Part shown: positions 1 to 11,279 of the stretch, one piece after another
How the letters are laid out: every line of letters begins with the position of its first letter
Position numbering within the stretch: the first letter of the stretch is position 1
Assembly: GCA_950295325.1 (NCBI GenBank)
Contig: OX485808.1
Location: 7,380,501 to 7,444,500 of the forward strand
Direction of reading: 5' to 3'
DNA from: Polytrichum commune
Taxonomy: Eukaryota; Streptophyta; Polytrichopsida; Polytrichales; Polytrichaceae
Length of the DNA: 64,000 nt
Position numbers and translations under genes: made by a program
The notes under the pieces: model-generated
Seen by the model: the letters and a program-made list of their open reading frames with translations, nothing else
The model's database searches: none
Told to the model about the DNA's origin: nothing

Positions 1-155
1 TGTTGCACTTTGTGTTATTCCATAATATCACATGCTACACTAATTCTCTATTATCACACGTCCATGTTAACACTACAAAACTCCATAATATCATGTACAC
101 TTTGGTTCCCATAGGTGTGATACTACGAAGTTTAGAGTGTATTTTGTGAGCACAT
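1..155 (-). repeat. Repeat segment, inverted relative to 1810-1955
   Basis: The first 155 bases match the reverse complement of 1810-1955 closely: TGTTGCACTTTGTG at the window edge pairs with CACAAAGTGCAACA near 1938-1952, and the stretch with CCATAATATCA and TGTACACTTTGGTT also pairs. The copy may continue left of the window. Together they bracket a block of about 1.95 kb that holds the LINE fragment and one copy of a dispersed repeat. Confidence 0.75.
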
Positions 156-603
156 AGTCCAATCTCATCATAACAATGTCTTATTGATGTTAAGTTTAGA
201 CTCCTAACCTCTCCTAAAATGGAATTTTGTATTTCAAATATTTAGTATAGTGATCATCAATGTGACAAATGATTGTTATATTTTCTCTTTGTCGTAAGAT
301 AATGTACCCCATATCATTCGAAACCCACTTCAATCAAACTGACATAAATCAAGACTTGGTGACAGCTCATAGAAAATTGTGCATACATGACTTAGACGTT
401 GAGAATTTTAAGTACAAACGCTAACTACAAAGCTTACCTACATTGATGTGTGCAATTAGGCTGCCCCTTGCTAATATAGCAACATTCCACCACTCTATGA
501 ATAATTACTACAATTGTAATAAGATAAAATAAATACTAATATGTTGTAGTTTCTATACAAATTAATAAAAAAAGTTTTAAATTGTAGTAATCTTCATTCC
601 ATT

Positions 604-1110
604 TCATTTCATTGTAAGCTTGCCACATGGGACTGTATAAAAAGCTTTTTTGAAATCAACAAAACAAGAATAGAGACAACAATCTACAAATATATCTTCT
701 TCGATTAAAGCATGTAATGTAAGGATGTGGTCCAAAGTAGACCTACCTTCCCTGAAACATGCTTGCCATCTCGCCCTGACCCCTTTCAATTGTGCCCATC
801 ACTAATTATTTTATCAATAACATAGCCATGAAGCTTGTCAAAGATTGCTCCTAGCATTATGGTCCTATAGCTCCTTGGGGAGCGTCTTTCACCATATTTG
901 AAGGTCGTTTGAATGATGTTCATTGTTCATGAAGCCGAGAAACCCTTTGTAGTCACCAAATTAAATAGCTTTGTGATCGGTTCACGTAGGTCATTTGCAA
1001 CCCATTTTAGAAGCTCATGTTTTAACACTAGGGCCACATACTTTTACAACGGGCCCCAAAGAAACATCCCCATAAAATCCTGCAATATATCTTACACTCC
1101 ATCAACTCCA
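604..1110 (-). mobile_element. LINE (non-LTR) reverse transcriptase fragment, decayed
   Basis: Read on the minus strand in shifting frames, the sequence gives the N-terminal part of a LINE reverse transcriptase in the right order: HELLKWVANDLREPITKLFN, then a YRTIMLGAIFDKLHGYVIDK block near 820-890, then STLDHILTLHALIEE and FVDFKKAFYTVP at 610-790. The usual DFxKAFD has Tyr for the second Asp. Several stops and frameshifts break it, and the catalytic FADD region is absent. This is a dead fragment. Confidence 0.72.
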
Positions 1111-1306
1111 GTACATTAGTAAATTAACTTGAAGTCTTAAATTTGCCTTTGTCATGCATACGTCACACACATGCAGACTGCAGTTTATAACATTTGATTA
1201 TAAGTTAGAGGTGATGCACGGGATTTATGGTCAGAGCATGATCACATATTGTCCTTCTTCTTCTTCTTCTTCTTTGGCACAAACATGATCACATGTTGTG
1301 AGTGTT

Positions 1307-1560
1307 GGGGGGGGGGGGGGGGATTTTTGGGCATCATCAGTTGAAATCCTAGTGTTTCCAAGTCCAACTGGTTACACGTTGACTCAACCAGTTACGTTTT
1401 GGAAAAAAAATCTTTGTGTTTCTTTATTTAATTGGGATATATTATAAATTCCTCTAATACGATTGGTAAATTCTTGTGAAGCCTTGAACTTCAACTGGTG
1501 ATTTCTCAAACTCAACTGGATCACATGTAACTACACTAGATTGTCTAATTAGTGTGGGTT
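1307..1560 (+). repeat. Dispersed repeat family A, copy 1
   Basis: A unit of about 230 bp found five times in the window. Landmarks: GGGGATTTTTGGGCATCATC, CTAGTGTTTCCAAGTCCAAC, ATAAATTCCTCTAA, TTGAACTTCAAC and TTTCTCAAACTCAACTGG. It starts here with a run of about 16 G. Motifs AACTGGTT/AACCGGTT recur within it. It could be a solo LTR or a MITE family; no coding potential. Confidence 0.72.
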
Positions 1561-1809
1561 ACGATTCGGAGTTATGTGTTGCTATAAGTTTTTACTGAGG
1601 TTATCGGTCTTTTACCAACTTAGTTATATCACATTCTTCGGTGTGCATACTAACTACACTAAATATAATGTTTAGTGTCATATGGTACTTTACGTCACTA
1701 TGGTAATTTTTTGGATTCTTATTAGGATTTTGTGTACAACTATTGACATGTGATCATGCTTTGAGCATGAATCCCAACATGCAAGTACATCACATGCCTA
1801 ACTCTCATA

Positions 1810-2295
1810 ATTACACTCTAAACTCTGTAGTATCACACATGTGGCAACCAAAGTGTACATGATATTACGGAGTTTTGTAGTGTAATTATGGATGCGTGAT
1901 ACTATAGTATTGGTGTAGCATGTGACACTATGGAATAACACAAAGTGCAACATTTTAATGGTGTGGTGTGGTCCACTCCACTTGACCTTCCCGGGCGATG
2001 TGGCATATGCATGCACCAACATTCAACAAGTGGCATAAGAAGAAGAAGAAGAAGAAGAAGAAGAAACTCCACATATTGACACATGGCGCAGTGCAAGGGT
2101 GTGGGTTGACTTCTTTGGTGGTTTGCATTAATGATTAAATTTGTGATATAAGGGAGAGAAATGTGACAATAAGGAGTGAGATTTGAACTAAGAACATCTG
2201 TTTTCTAGGGTTTCGGGATATAAGAGAGTGAGTGACATTATGGAGGTTGATATTACGGAGTTCAGGGTGTACATATTGTCAACTGCAGTCTGCAT
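1810..2295 (+). repeat. Direct repeat, copy 1 (second copy at 3225-3595)
   Basis: Starts with an ACTCTAAACTC...GTATCACACATGTGGCAACC block and ends with GATATTACGGAGTTCAGGG. The same blocks recur in the same order at 3225-3595, including CATGTGGCAACCAAAGTG, GTAGCATGTG-like text, GTGACAATAAGGAG and ACATTACGGAGTTTAAGG. A (AAG)n microsatellite of about 27 bp sits inside at 2038-2064. No coding signal. Confidence 0.7.
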
Positions 2296-2399
2296 GCGTG
2301 AGGAGTGTGACATATGCATGACATGGCCAAATAATAAGTCTTCAAGTTTACTACGGTCCTTTTTAATATGACATCCTTGATATAATGACACAAATTTTG

Positions 2400-3220
2400 C
2401 AAACCAAACTTTCTAGTTAAATCTACCTTAATTATACGACTGTAACATTGTTGGTATGACACACTTGGAACCCCAAAATGTCATATTATAGAGGTCATAC
2501 ATGCATATATGGCAAGTCCCATGCATGTATAACTATGTAGTTAATATTAAATTCATGTAACTTTCACAATTGAAATGTGGATAAAATAAATTTTAATGTG
2601 AAATGATGTTCAAACATGGGAACTAAGGGAACTAGGTTCCCTATCTCAAAACCTAACCAAGAGACCCTTGGACTCTTTAAAAGTTGATGACGGACCTCCA
2701 CCTATTGTGAAACTAGCAAATGCTCAACATCATGCTCAATTATTAACTACATTTTTAATGGACAACCCATTAAATTTTACTCCTACAGACGTCATGAAAA
2801 TGCATGCCATATAAGATAATTGCTATTGATTTGAAGTGCCAACATCAACGGACTATTGATTCCTTCTTCACGTCCACATATATAGATTTCATGAGAAAAA
2901 TTTACATATTTGTAAAGATATTTGGAAGAATATTCATTTTGTATATATGGAAAATAATCTAATGTGTGTTTTCATGAAGTACCTCGTTATTATGACAAAG
3001 AGGTCCAATTTGTCATAATATTGAATATGTGACACCTTTATAATACGATGGTTTTCTTGTCTCCCAAACATGTCATATTAGAAGGGTAGGACTATAATGT
3101 ACCAAGTTGGTGGATTGTAAAAAATTACATGTCTATATGGGGATCATATCTTGGGCCCTATCACAAAAATAAATTTAATTGTTGGGTCAGTTTTAAAATT
3201 TTCTCATTCACTTAGCAATT
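2400..3220. other. Intergenic, no gene seen
   Basis: AT-rich sequence with stops in all frames. I see no domain, no RNA gene and no repeat with a partner elsewhere in the window. Confidence 0.5.
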
Positions 3221-3224
3221 GTAA

Positions 3225-3595
3225 TACACTCTAACCTCCCTAATATCATGCATGTGGCAACCAAAGTGAAAATGATATTAAGGAGGTCTACAGTGTTAAC
3301 ATGGATGCATGATAATAGAGAAGTAGTGTAGAATGTGGCATTATTGGAACAACACAAGTCAACATTGCAATAATGATAATACTAACATTGATGACAATGT
3401 GATGCATGTGAGTGTGTGGTTTGCATCCTTTGGTAGATTATTTGAATGTCAAACCCCATGATATATGAGAGGTAAATGTGATAATAAGGAGGGAAATAGA
3501 ACTGAGCACATCCGTTCCCTAAGTTCAGGGATGTAAGAGAGGAGATGACATTACATATGGTGACATTACGGAGTTTAAGGCGTACACCAAGATTT
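3225..3595 (+). repeat. Direct repeat, copy 2
   Basis: Same orientation as 1810-2295 but about 100 bases shorter. Conserved landmarks are CATGTGGCAACCAAAGTG, ATGATATTAAGGAGG, GATAATAAGGAGGG and GACATTACGGAGTTTAAG. It lacks the AAG microsatellite. No coding signal. Confidence 0.68.
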
Positions 3596-4244
3596 TCATT
3601 TCAGGTTTTGAAATTCAAGTTAAATTCATGTAAATATCATACAAGATAATCAAAGTGAAAATTTCTCTTCCTTTGTAAGTGATGACATAGGTCTTCCCAA
3701 GCTTATGAATCATTGTACCTAGATTGGTGATTATATTTTGAGCACATAGTCCAATCTCATTGTAATAAATGCCTTCTTTTTTTGCATTAGTTCTTAACTA
3801 CAACTCAACCATAAGTCACTCAAATATAAGGTTAGTGCACCTAGTATAGGTAGTGTATTGTGTACTTAAAATAGACAAAGTTTTTGATTGGTTTCAACAT
3901 CAACATCTAGAATCTAAGAATGCCATAAGGTAGAGGCCCAGAGGGTGCTCAAATCAACTCTTGGGCTAAATTAGCCTATTTTGGAGTCCATTTGGAATAG
4001 TGGCATGCTTGAGTCATGATTGGCTTAGCAAATTGGTGTTGACATGGTAGGAAATAAACTAAAATGTATTGCAAATCATTTGAATATACTATACTTTTTA
4101 AAAGTCACTTACCCCTAGGTTTCTAAATCCCTCCCTAGACCCACACATTTTTCACTACATACGGCTCTACAACATCCCAACATTCATGTTGAAGTACCCC
4201 CATTTTTCTACTCGTACCTTGGGCATCCAAGTAAGAAGTGTGAC

Positions 4245-5045
4245 CACATCCCTATGTGGGGAGATTTTTGGACTTAATCAATCAAGATCCTAGTGTTACC
4301 AAGTCCAATTGGTTACATGTTATGATCGGTTGGTTTTCTTTGTTTATTGAGGTATACTCCATAAATTCCTCTAAAATGATCAGTTTTTTTCTTGAAGTCT
4401 TGAATTTGAACCGGTTATTTCTCAAACTCAACCGGTTTATGTGTAACTACAATGTTTTGTTGATTTAGTGTGGGTTCTCATTTGGAGTTACGCATTGCTA
4501 TAACATTTTATTGAGAGTAAATATTTTTACCCAAATAACATAAGTACACTGAATAGTCCTTTTGGTTTGGGTGGAAAATTTAGTGTGGAAATAATTAGCG
4601 TGCGTCACACAAATTTTCTAGCCAAGGTGGAATTTATATGGGTCTTCCCCATAATCTTCATGAAGACTTTTGACCAACTTATTGAATATTAGAACATGAC
4701 AAAAGTAACACAAAATAAAACAATCACCCACATAATTTCCTAGAGAAGAGACTATTGTGACCCACGCTAACTTTCTACTAGAAATACAGCGTGGGTTGAA
4801 AATTATTGAGGCCCACATTCATTCTCATTGTGAAAATTAGTGTGAGCTCTTGAAAATTAATGTAACCCACAATAATAAGACTACTTAATGTAGTTAGTAT
4901 GAACATTGAAGAATATGACATAATTTAGTTGGTAAAAAAGGATAATGTTGGTAAAAAGCTATAGCAACACGTAACTCCAAATAACCCACACTAATTAGAC
5001 AAAACAATGTAGTGGTCGGTTTTCCCCATTCATTGGACCACATAT
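4245..5045 (+). repeat. Dispersed repeat family A, copy 2, with an inverted partner segment
   Basis: The left part (4258-4460) is family A in the plus orientation. The segment that follows (4457-4510, TTTAGTGTGGGTT and GGAGTTACGCATTGCTATAA) reappears inverted at about 4960-5015, so the two face each other across about 450 bp. The end (CGGTTTTCCCCATTCATTGG) matches the end of the family A copy near 33080. This suggests a foldback-type element of about 0.8 kb. Confidence 0.55.
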
Positions 5046-5604
5046 AAGGCCCATTTATGTCAGTAGGCTCCTATATGTTCAAAGTTGGAGCTATTTAAGA
5101 GGTGATCGCCCCCCTCACGCCCTGGCAGGCTTCACACGAAAGAGAGACTTAAGGTGCACAACATTCCAATATGACAATTTCGAGAGCAAAACTCAAGGGA
5201 GCCCTGTGAGGCCAAACCACCCACCCTTATGCGTCCTAGTCCGGGTGAGGGCATGGTGATCACATTCATGTTCACATAACTCTAATTCTTTCTACGTAAT
5301 TAGACTCCCTTACATTCCACATCAATCTTGGCACACCAATCCATTCCACGATAAGATTACAAGCGTTGACAAACGCTCTTCTCTATTATCACAATCCTAA
5401 CACACCCTATTGCGACCCCAACATCACTCACATCCAAGTTCACCCACTAATCCTACCATCTAATGCCTCGTGTTCCCCTAACTGGCTAATGAACTAATTA
5501 TCTAAATTAATATTATGTAATAACCTAATTAACTAACTATCACATAATCCAGTGTAGCACTATTGGTTCCCCTCCCTTATACCACTTCGGCCTAAATCCT
5601 ACAA

Positions 5605-6010
5605 ACACCCATATTCTCCATTCGGCCAGCTCCTAAACCAACATTCTCAAGTCGGCTCCTCAATCCAGCATTATCCAGTCGGCCAGCTGCCTAAACTAGC
5701 ATTCTCAAGTCAGCTCCTAAACCAGCATTATCCAGTCGGCCAGCTGCCTAAACCAGCCTTCTCAATTCGGCCAGCTCCTAAACCAACATTCTCAAGTCAG
5801 CTCCCAAACCAGCATTATCCAGTCGGCCAGCTGCCTAAACCAACATTCTCAAGTCAGCTCCTAAACCAACATTATCAAGTCGGCTCCTCAAACCAACATT
5901 CTCCAGTCGGCCAGCTGCCTAAACCAGCATTCTCAAGTTAGCTCCTAAACCAGCATTATCCAGTCGGCCAACTGCCTAAACCAGCATTCTCAAGTCGGCC
6001 AGCTCCTAAA
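5605..6010. repeat. 57-bp minisatellite
   Basis: The unit CCAGTCGGCCAGCTGCCTAA followed by ACCAGCATTCTCAAGTCAGC and TCCTAAACCAGCATTAT recurs with 57-bp spacing (5675, 5732) and with longer variants of about 87 bp. About six to seven units are present. Directly after it (6018-6080) comes a purine-rich GA tract. CAGCTG and GGCC make it GC-richer than the surroundings. Confidence 0.9.
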
Positions 6011-6079
6011 GGCGCCGTAGAGAGGGAGCAAGGGGAGGGGGAGAAGAGAGGAGAAAGAGAGAGGGAGAGGGAGAGAGAG

Positions 6080-7960
6080 CACCCCAAAGCCACACACCCC
6101 TTAACCTTTTCCCAACTAAAAATAACTCAAGCCTATCCACTAAACCCTCAACCCCTAAACCAACGCGGGAAGGCCTCAATTCAAACAATTAAGCCCCAAG
6201 GCCCTTCCCCTTTCTTAACACACAACTCTCAACTTAATTCACCCAACCCCCTAATGCCACTAATCCTTTAATTAAACACACAAAATAAGCCTAAGGCCTA
6301 AAACACAAATCCACACCAAGCCTCACTCTTTTTAATCCTTTTTGTTGTTTCAATAATGACATCAATTGCAACTTCAAGTAAGTTTTAAACATAAAACAAA
6401 TATGAGCAACCATTTTGGGCTCATAAGCCCATGAGCTCTCCATGAGCCTTCAAGTTGTAAAAACCTAGAACCCAACCGCAACAAGAATGGGCTAGGTAGT
6501 CATTGAGGAGTATTATCATATGACAATAATGATGAAAATGTGAATTGGATGAAACTAGCACATCTATTGTCAATTTTTCCTCTAGCCCCTAGGGCCCCCT
6601 TTTGTACATCTACTTTTACTTCAACATTCTTTGATAGCCTTTTTAAATGTACACACTAGAGCATATTAATACCTCTCCCTTACGTATACTATGATGCTAA
6701 TGCCTCAAACAACACCCCTTCTTACACTCACAATAATTCATACGTGGTATGAAGAGTCCATCCCTCAAGGTGGTCTTATTGTGGGCATACTATATGGCCC
6801 TTGAATCAGGTTGGGAATGCTCTTATCTGGTTCCTAATTATGAAACATGAAATTGTTATTTCAAGTTTGAAATTTGAAAATGGTGATGCAAAAGTTGTAA
6901 GAAGTCAAAGTTACAGGGTTTAGGGTTTAGGGTGAAACCATGCAAAAGTGAGAGGGCCTTGAACTCTTTAAACATTTGTATAGGCCCTCTCAAATATAAA
7001 CTCGAACCAAAATGCTAGATGATTGTTTTGAGCACATAGTCCGATCTCATTGTACCCACATGTCTTTTTGGTGTCCGTTCCTACTGAAGATAATGTAGGC
7101 TTTCTTCTTTTTAGTGTGAGCACTACTTTTCTGTCAAGTTCCATCAAATTAGGGTACTAATTTATTTGAATTTTGTGTGTGAAATAAAGTGTCCTAAAAA
7201 AATAATAGTCATCCACAAAATCTTGAGGGGTGCACTCTTTATGAGGATCCAAAATTTTAGAGATTACACATAGCCTCATATACATGTACTAGTCCAAAAA
7301 TATGTGCCCACTCATGGCTAGAATCTTGAATTTTTATTTCCACGCAGATGATACCATGTGGGTGGTGCACCTCCTCCATTATCAAAAATTAGAAGTATTA
7401 CATCATGTACTAACCCAAATTTTACATACAACAATATTCTTCTTATGTGTACGATGTTCATGACTTGTTTAATTGATACTCCTTTTGTGCACCCACATGA
7501 GTAGATATTGCAAAATAGAGTGCACCCCAAGTTGCGTGTGTCACTGCATGGGTCTTTGCCACCAATTGCACAAATCATTGTCACTTTGTTAAGATCTTGA
7601 GACTCCTTACACACCATACATCCACCACTCTCCACTATATATGCTCTCAACACATCACCAAACAATGTCTCAAAAGTTTTATAGTATTGTAAAATTCAAG
7701 GCCATATTAATTCTCAAAATGTAATGTCTTGCACACCACATCAACATCTCATTTTGAGAATATTGCGGCATTGTACTATTATGCGTACCACATCAAATCA
7801 AGCTATCTAAATTAGTGATGAAAGTTCAAAATAATGAAGGCCACACAAAAGAGAAAGAGAGTGGAGCCTTGCCATTAGTTACGAAGACTCAAATATAGGT
7901 GTCTTATTAAAAAGGGTGACCACATAATGCCCACGTATGGTAAAGTGCTCCATCAATCAT
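6080..7960. other. Intergenic, short telomere-like tract, no gene seen
   Basis: No supported gene. At 6915-6933 there are about 2.5 tandem copies of the plant telomere heptamer (GGGTTTA). A 115-residue open frame on the minus strand (7318-7665) has no domain I recognise and sits in decayed sequence. A motif shared with other intergenic parts of the window (GAGCACATAGTCC) occurs near 7031. Confidence 0.5.
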
Positions 7961-10810
7961 ACGCAAGTCAGTTGGTCGTCCATGACAATTAGTAAAATCT
8001 AATGCCAATCAAATAAACCATAGGTCAAATATGCTATTAGTAAGCCATTTTGGATTAGTAAATTATGACAACAAATAGTAAGAAGACACATATTAAGACT
8101 AATAAACTACTTGGTGAGCTTTTGGAAATGGTAGCCACATAGCAGGCCACTTTGGATTAGTGGACACTATTTTGACAAACTACCCCTTAGACCACATGGG
8201 TGAGGTAAAAGAGAGATGGAAGCAAATAAGGGCCAAGAAATGACTTCTTGGTTAGCCTTAGGAATTTCCCCATGCCTAGATAATACATAGGTAGATTTTA
8301 GAATGCAATTTATTACATTTGGATTATGAGAATTAATTGCGCTCCCTGTGAAGATATGCGAGAAAGTTATCTTCATCTTCTTAAAAAAAATGAGATATAA
8401 TAATATAGGTGGGGGGCACATGTTAGGCGCCTCCTCCCACTACATATAGAGTGAGGATTAGTGTTAGAATACCCTATTCACGACGATAGGCTACACAAGA
8501 GCTAGGTCCTTTGTATCTTTACCATCTTGGAATAAAATAAATTACCATTTTGGAATACAAGAGCTTCAAGCTCAAACCTTCTTCTTAGAGGCAAAGTGAT
8601 AGTTAACATAGACATCATCAAGTTGATTGCGTTCAGAGAATTGATGAGTGCCATGCATAGAAACTCACATGAGGTGAGATTGTCATATAAGTTGAAGGTT
8701 AAGTATGATTGAGAAAACATAAATAATTGAAAGGCAATTGTGTAGAGGCACACATGTGGCGAGAGTAATTGTACTAACGAAAGGCAATTGTGTAAGTGTT
8801 GAGATATTATAGAAGTTCACATGAAGTAAGAGTAGTCGTATTGCAAAATTTATGATTGGAGTGGTTTACCAAGAAAGACTCATGAAAATTTAGCACTCAT
8901 ATGTGAGATAGAATATCGGAAGGAGAATGTATGAGGTTGTATGCAAGGATGTTGATAATTGAATACGTGTAACTTCTTGAATCAATATCGCTATGAGTCT
9001 AAGTGATATCAAGATCTTAACATAAATCAAATCAAAATTTGTTCTTTGCATATCTATTTCATTCCGCTATCATTATTATTATAAGATTATTGAACCTTTG
9101 TTATTTATGCTTCATAAGCATAATTGATTGTCTAAATAAATTAAATACGATGAGTGATATGACTATAAAAGGTATTATGATATAATCTTTAATATGATAA
9201 AATTAAGTATATGAATATATTACCAAGATTTTTTATTGTATTATTTCTGCTCTAAAAATAAAATATGGATGTTATAGCTGAACTTCTAATAAAATTAAGA
9301 GGTGTGCTAAAATAAATTTTATTCAATTTACAAATGGAACTGATATACATTGACTGCACTAAAAATAGGATGTAATCCAATAATAGCAGAGACTATAATA
9401 CAACTATTGTGGTTGTCCTAAAAATAAACTGAACCACATATAGCTTAGAATTCAAATGTCATTGTTTTGAGAAGAAGAGTATTTATAAGAGGGATTGAAA
9501 ATTTAAAGGAATTACTAAGTTGAGAGAATGACTCAAGGATGCCTCCTCAAGAGTTGTTAGGAAAGTGGAAGGTTAATAAAGGCATTATCACACATGTAAA
9601 GAGGAAATCTTCTCTACATGAAAAAACGTATCTAACAACAACTTCATTATTATTAAGTTGCTATCCACACATGTTTTAACAGAAAGAAGTTCTAGTAATA
9701 GAGACTAACAATTTGGAAACTAGAAATAAGAGTTGAGGGAGACATTTTTTTGGAATGAAAGGTCACTTGGTTACTTGAAGAGAGGTTACTTAGCTACTTG
9801 GTTACTCTGCGACTTGAAGAAATGTTACTTGGTTACTTGAAGAAGGTGACTTGAAACTTGAGATACTTAGAAGAGAAGAGAAGACTTATTACTTAGCTAC
9901 TCACCGCATTGGAAGAAGAGTGAACTTGTTACTTGATTACTTGGTTATTTGGACACTTAGTTAAGTTGCCACCAAGAAGAAAAGTTATTTGGTTACTTGG
10001 TTACATAGTCGCTTGGATACTTAGATAGTTGTCACCGGGAGGAAACTTGTTATTTGGCAATTTGGTTACTTAAGATACTTAGAAGCAAAGAGGAAACTTG
10101 TTACTTGGCTACTTAGCAATTGGAGGAAGAGTTAACTTGTTACTTGGTTACTTATAAAAGATATATTTGGCTACTTGGTCACTTATAGAAGAGATACTTG
10201 GCTACTTGGTCACTTGGTTAACTTGTAAGAGAGGGTTATTTGGATACTTGTATCATTGGGTTACTTAAGATACTTAGCTATTGGAAGAAAGAGTTAACTA
10301 GTTAGTTGAGAAGAAGAGGAGACAATTGCGGCACATGAAGAAGTTACAACACTTTGACACACGAAAAGAAGTGAACAAGATCTAGATCAATGTTAGGAAG
10401 TAACACTTGAGCTTAAAGAGACAATTGCATCACATGGAGAAATTCAACACAAGAAGAAAGTTACAAATAAACAAGTTGATAGATTAGAAACAACACGTGA
10501 AACAACACTTGGTTGAACGAGACTGCTTGAAGATATATCACCAAGAAAGGAATTATTTACAACAAAAGAGGACTTTTAAGTTATTCTTACAAATCCATCA
10601 TGTTGAATACAAGGTAGAGGAGTTTTTAAAAGAAGAATGAAGACACCTACCAATATAACAAAGGAAGACAACCAAGAATCGATCACAACAAACAACAAGG
10701 AGATTGGGTAGTTTAGTCATCTTAATCCGGGCGATGCTCTAAGTCACTACGATATGGTCAACCCTAGGAACAAGTGGAGGTAGTTGAGCTCTACAAGGGT
10801 TAAAGCGAAT
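7960..10810 (+). repeat. Left arm of a giant imperfect palindrome
   Basis: This arm matches the reverse complement of 11280-13920 over nearly its full length, at roughly 75-80 percent by eye. Anchor pairs: CTACACAAGAGCTAGGTCCT (8491) with AGGACCTAGCTCTTGTGTAG (about 13400); CTCACATGAGGTGAG (8665) with CTCACCTCATGTGAG (13246); TAGTGCAGTCAATGTATATC (reverse, about 9345) with TAGTGCAGCTGCTTAATGTA (12363); and TCACTACGATATGGTCA (10743) with TGACCGTATCGTAGTGA (11316). The outermost 200 bp pair only weakly. It holds a tract built from (G)TTACTTGG at 9745-10300. No coding region. Confidence 0.85.
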
Positions 10811-11279
10811 TGTTCACAACCACATTATGGTCACATAGGACATTAAGGGTTAATTGGGTTTCTACATTGTCAACTAAAGTAGCCACAGTTATAGGATACG
10901 ATAGTGTGCGTGCATTACCAAGTTTTCTATTAGTCTCATTACTCAAAATTCATCATTCACTACTCACATGTTAGCACTCTTTAAATCCTTACATATGCTA
11001 AAAGTGTAGCCAAGGTTATGGCAGTGACTTCTATATCTAAACCTCAACATAAATCTAGATGCCTCAATAGCCATCCATTTGTGGATGACATAGCTCAAGA
11101 GTGTGATGAGGTGCATAGAGTTAGGGAGGAATGTAAGAGAATGGAAGACAACATAGATAGTCACAATGTTTTTATGCAAGATTCTATTTAGATTGCATTC
11201 AATACATTTGTTGTTTTGATTGTGGTGTGATGTTTTCGTTTTGGGTTTTCCAATAATCAGGATTGGTGGACATCATATT
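10811..11279. other. Spacer (loop) of the giant palindrome
   Basis: About 470 bp of single-copy sequence between the arms. On the plus strand an open stretch ends at about 11190 (residues such as HPFVDDIAQECDEVHRVREE before a stop), preceded by a poorly defined start; no domain is recognised. It could be the remains of a retroelement-derived or host segment, but nothing supports a gene call. Confidence 0.5.

Noticed and set aside
7318..7665. 115-residue minus-strand open frame
   Set aside because: Lies in AT-rich intergenic sequence, no recognisable domain, no plausible splice partners; too short to stand alone.
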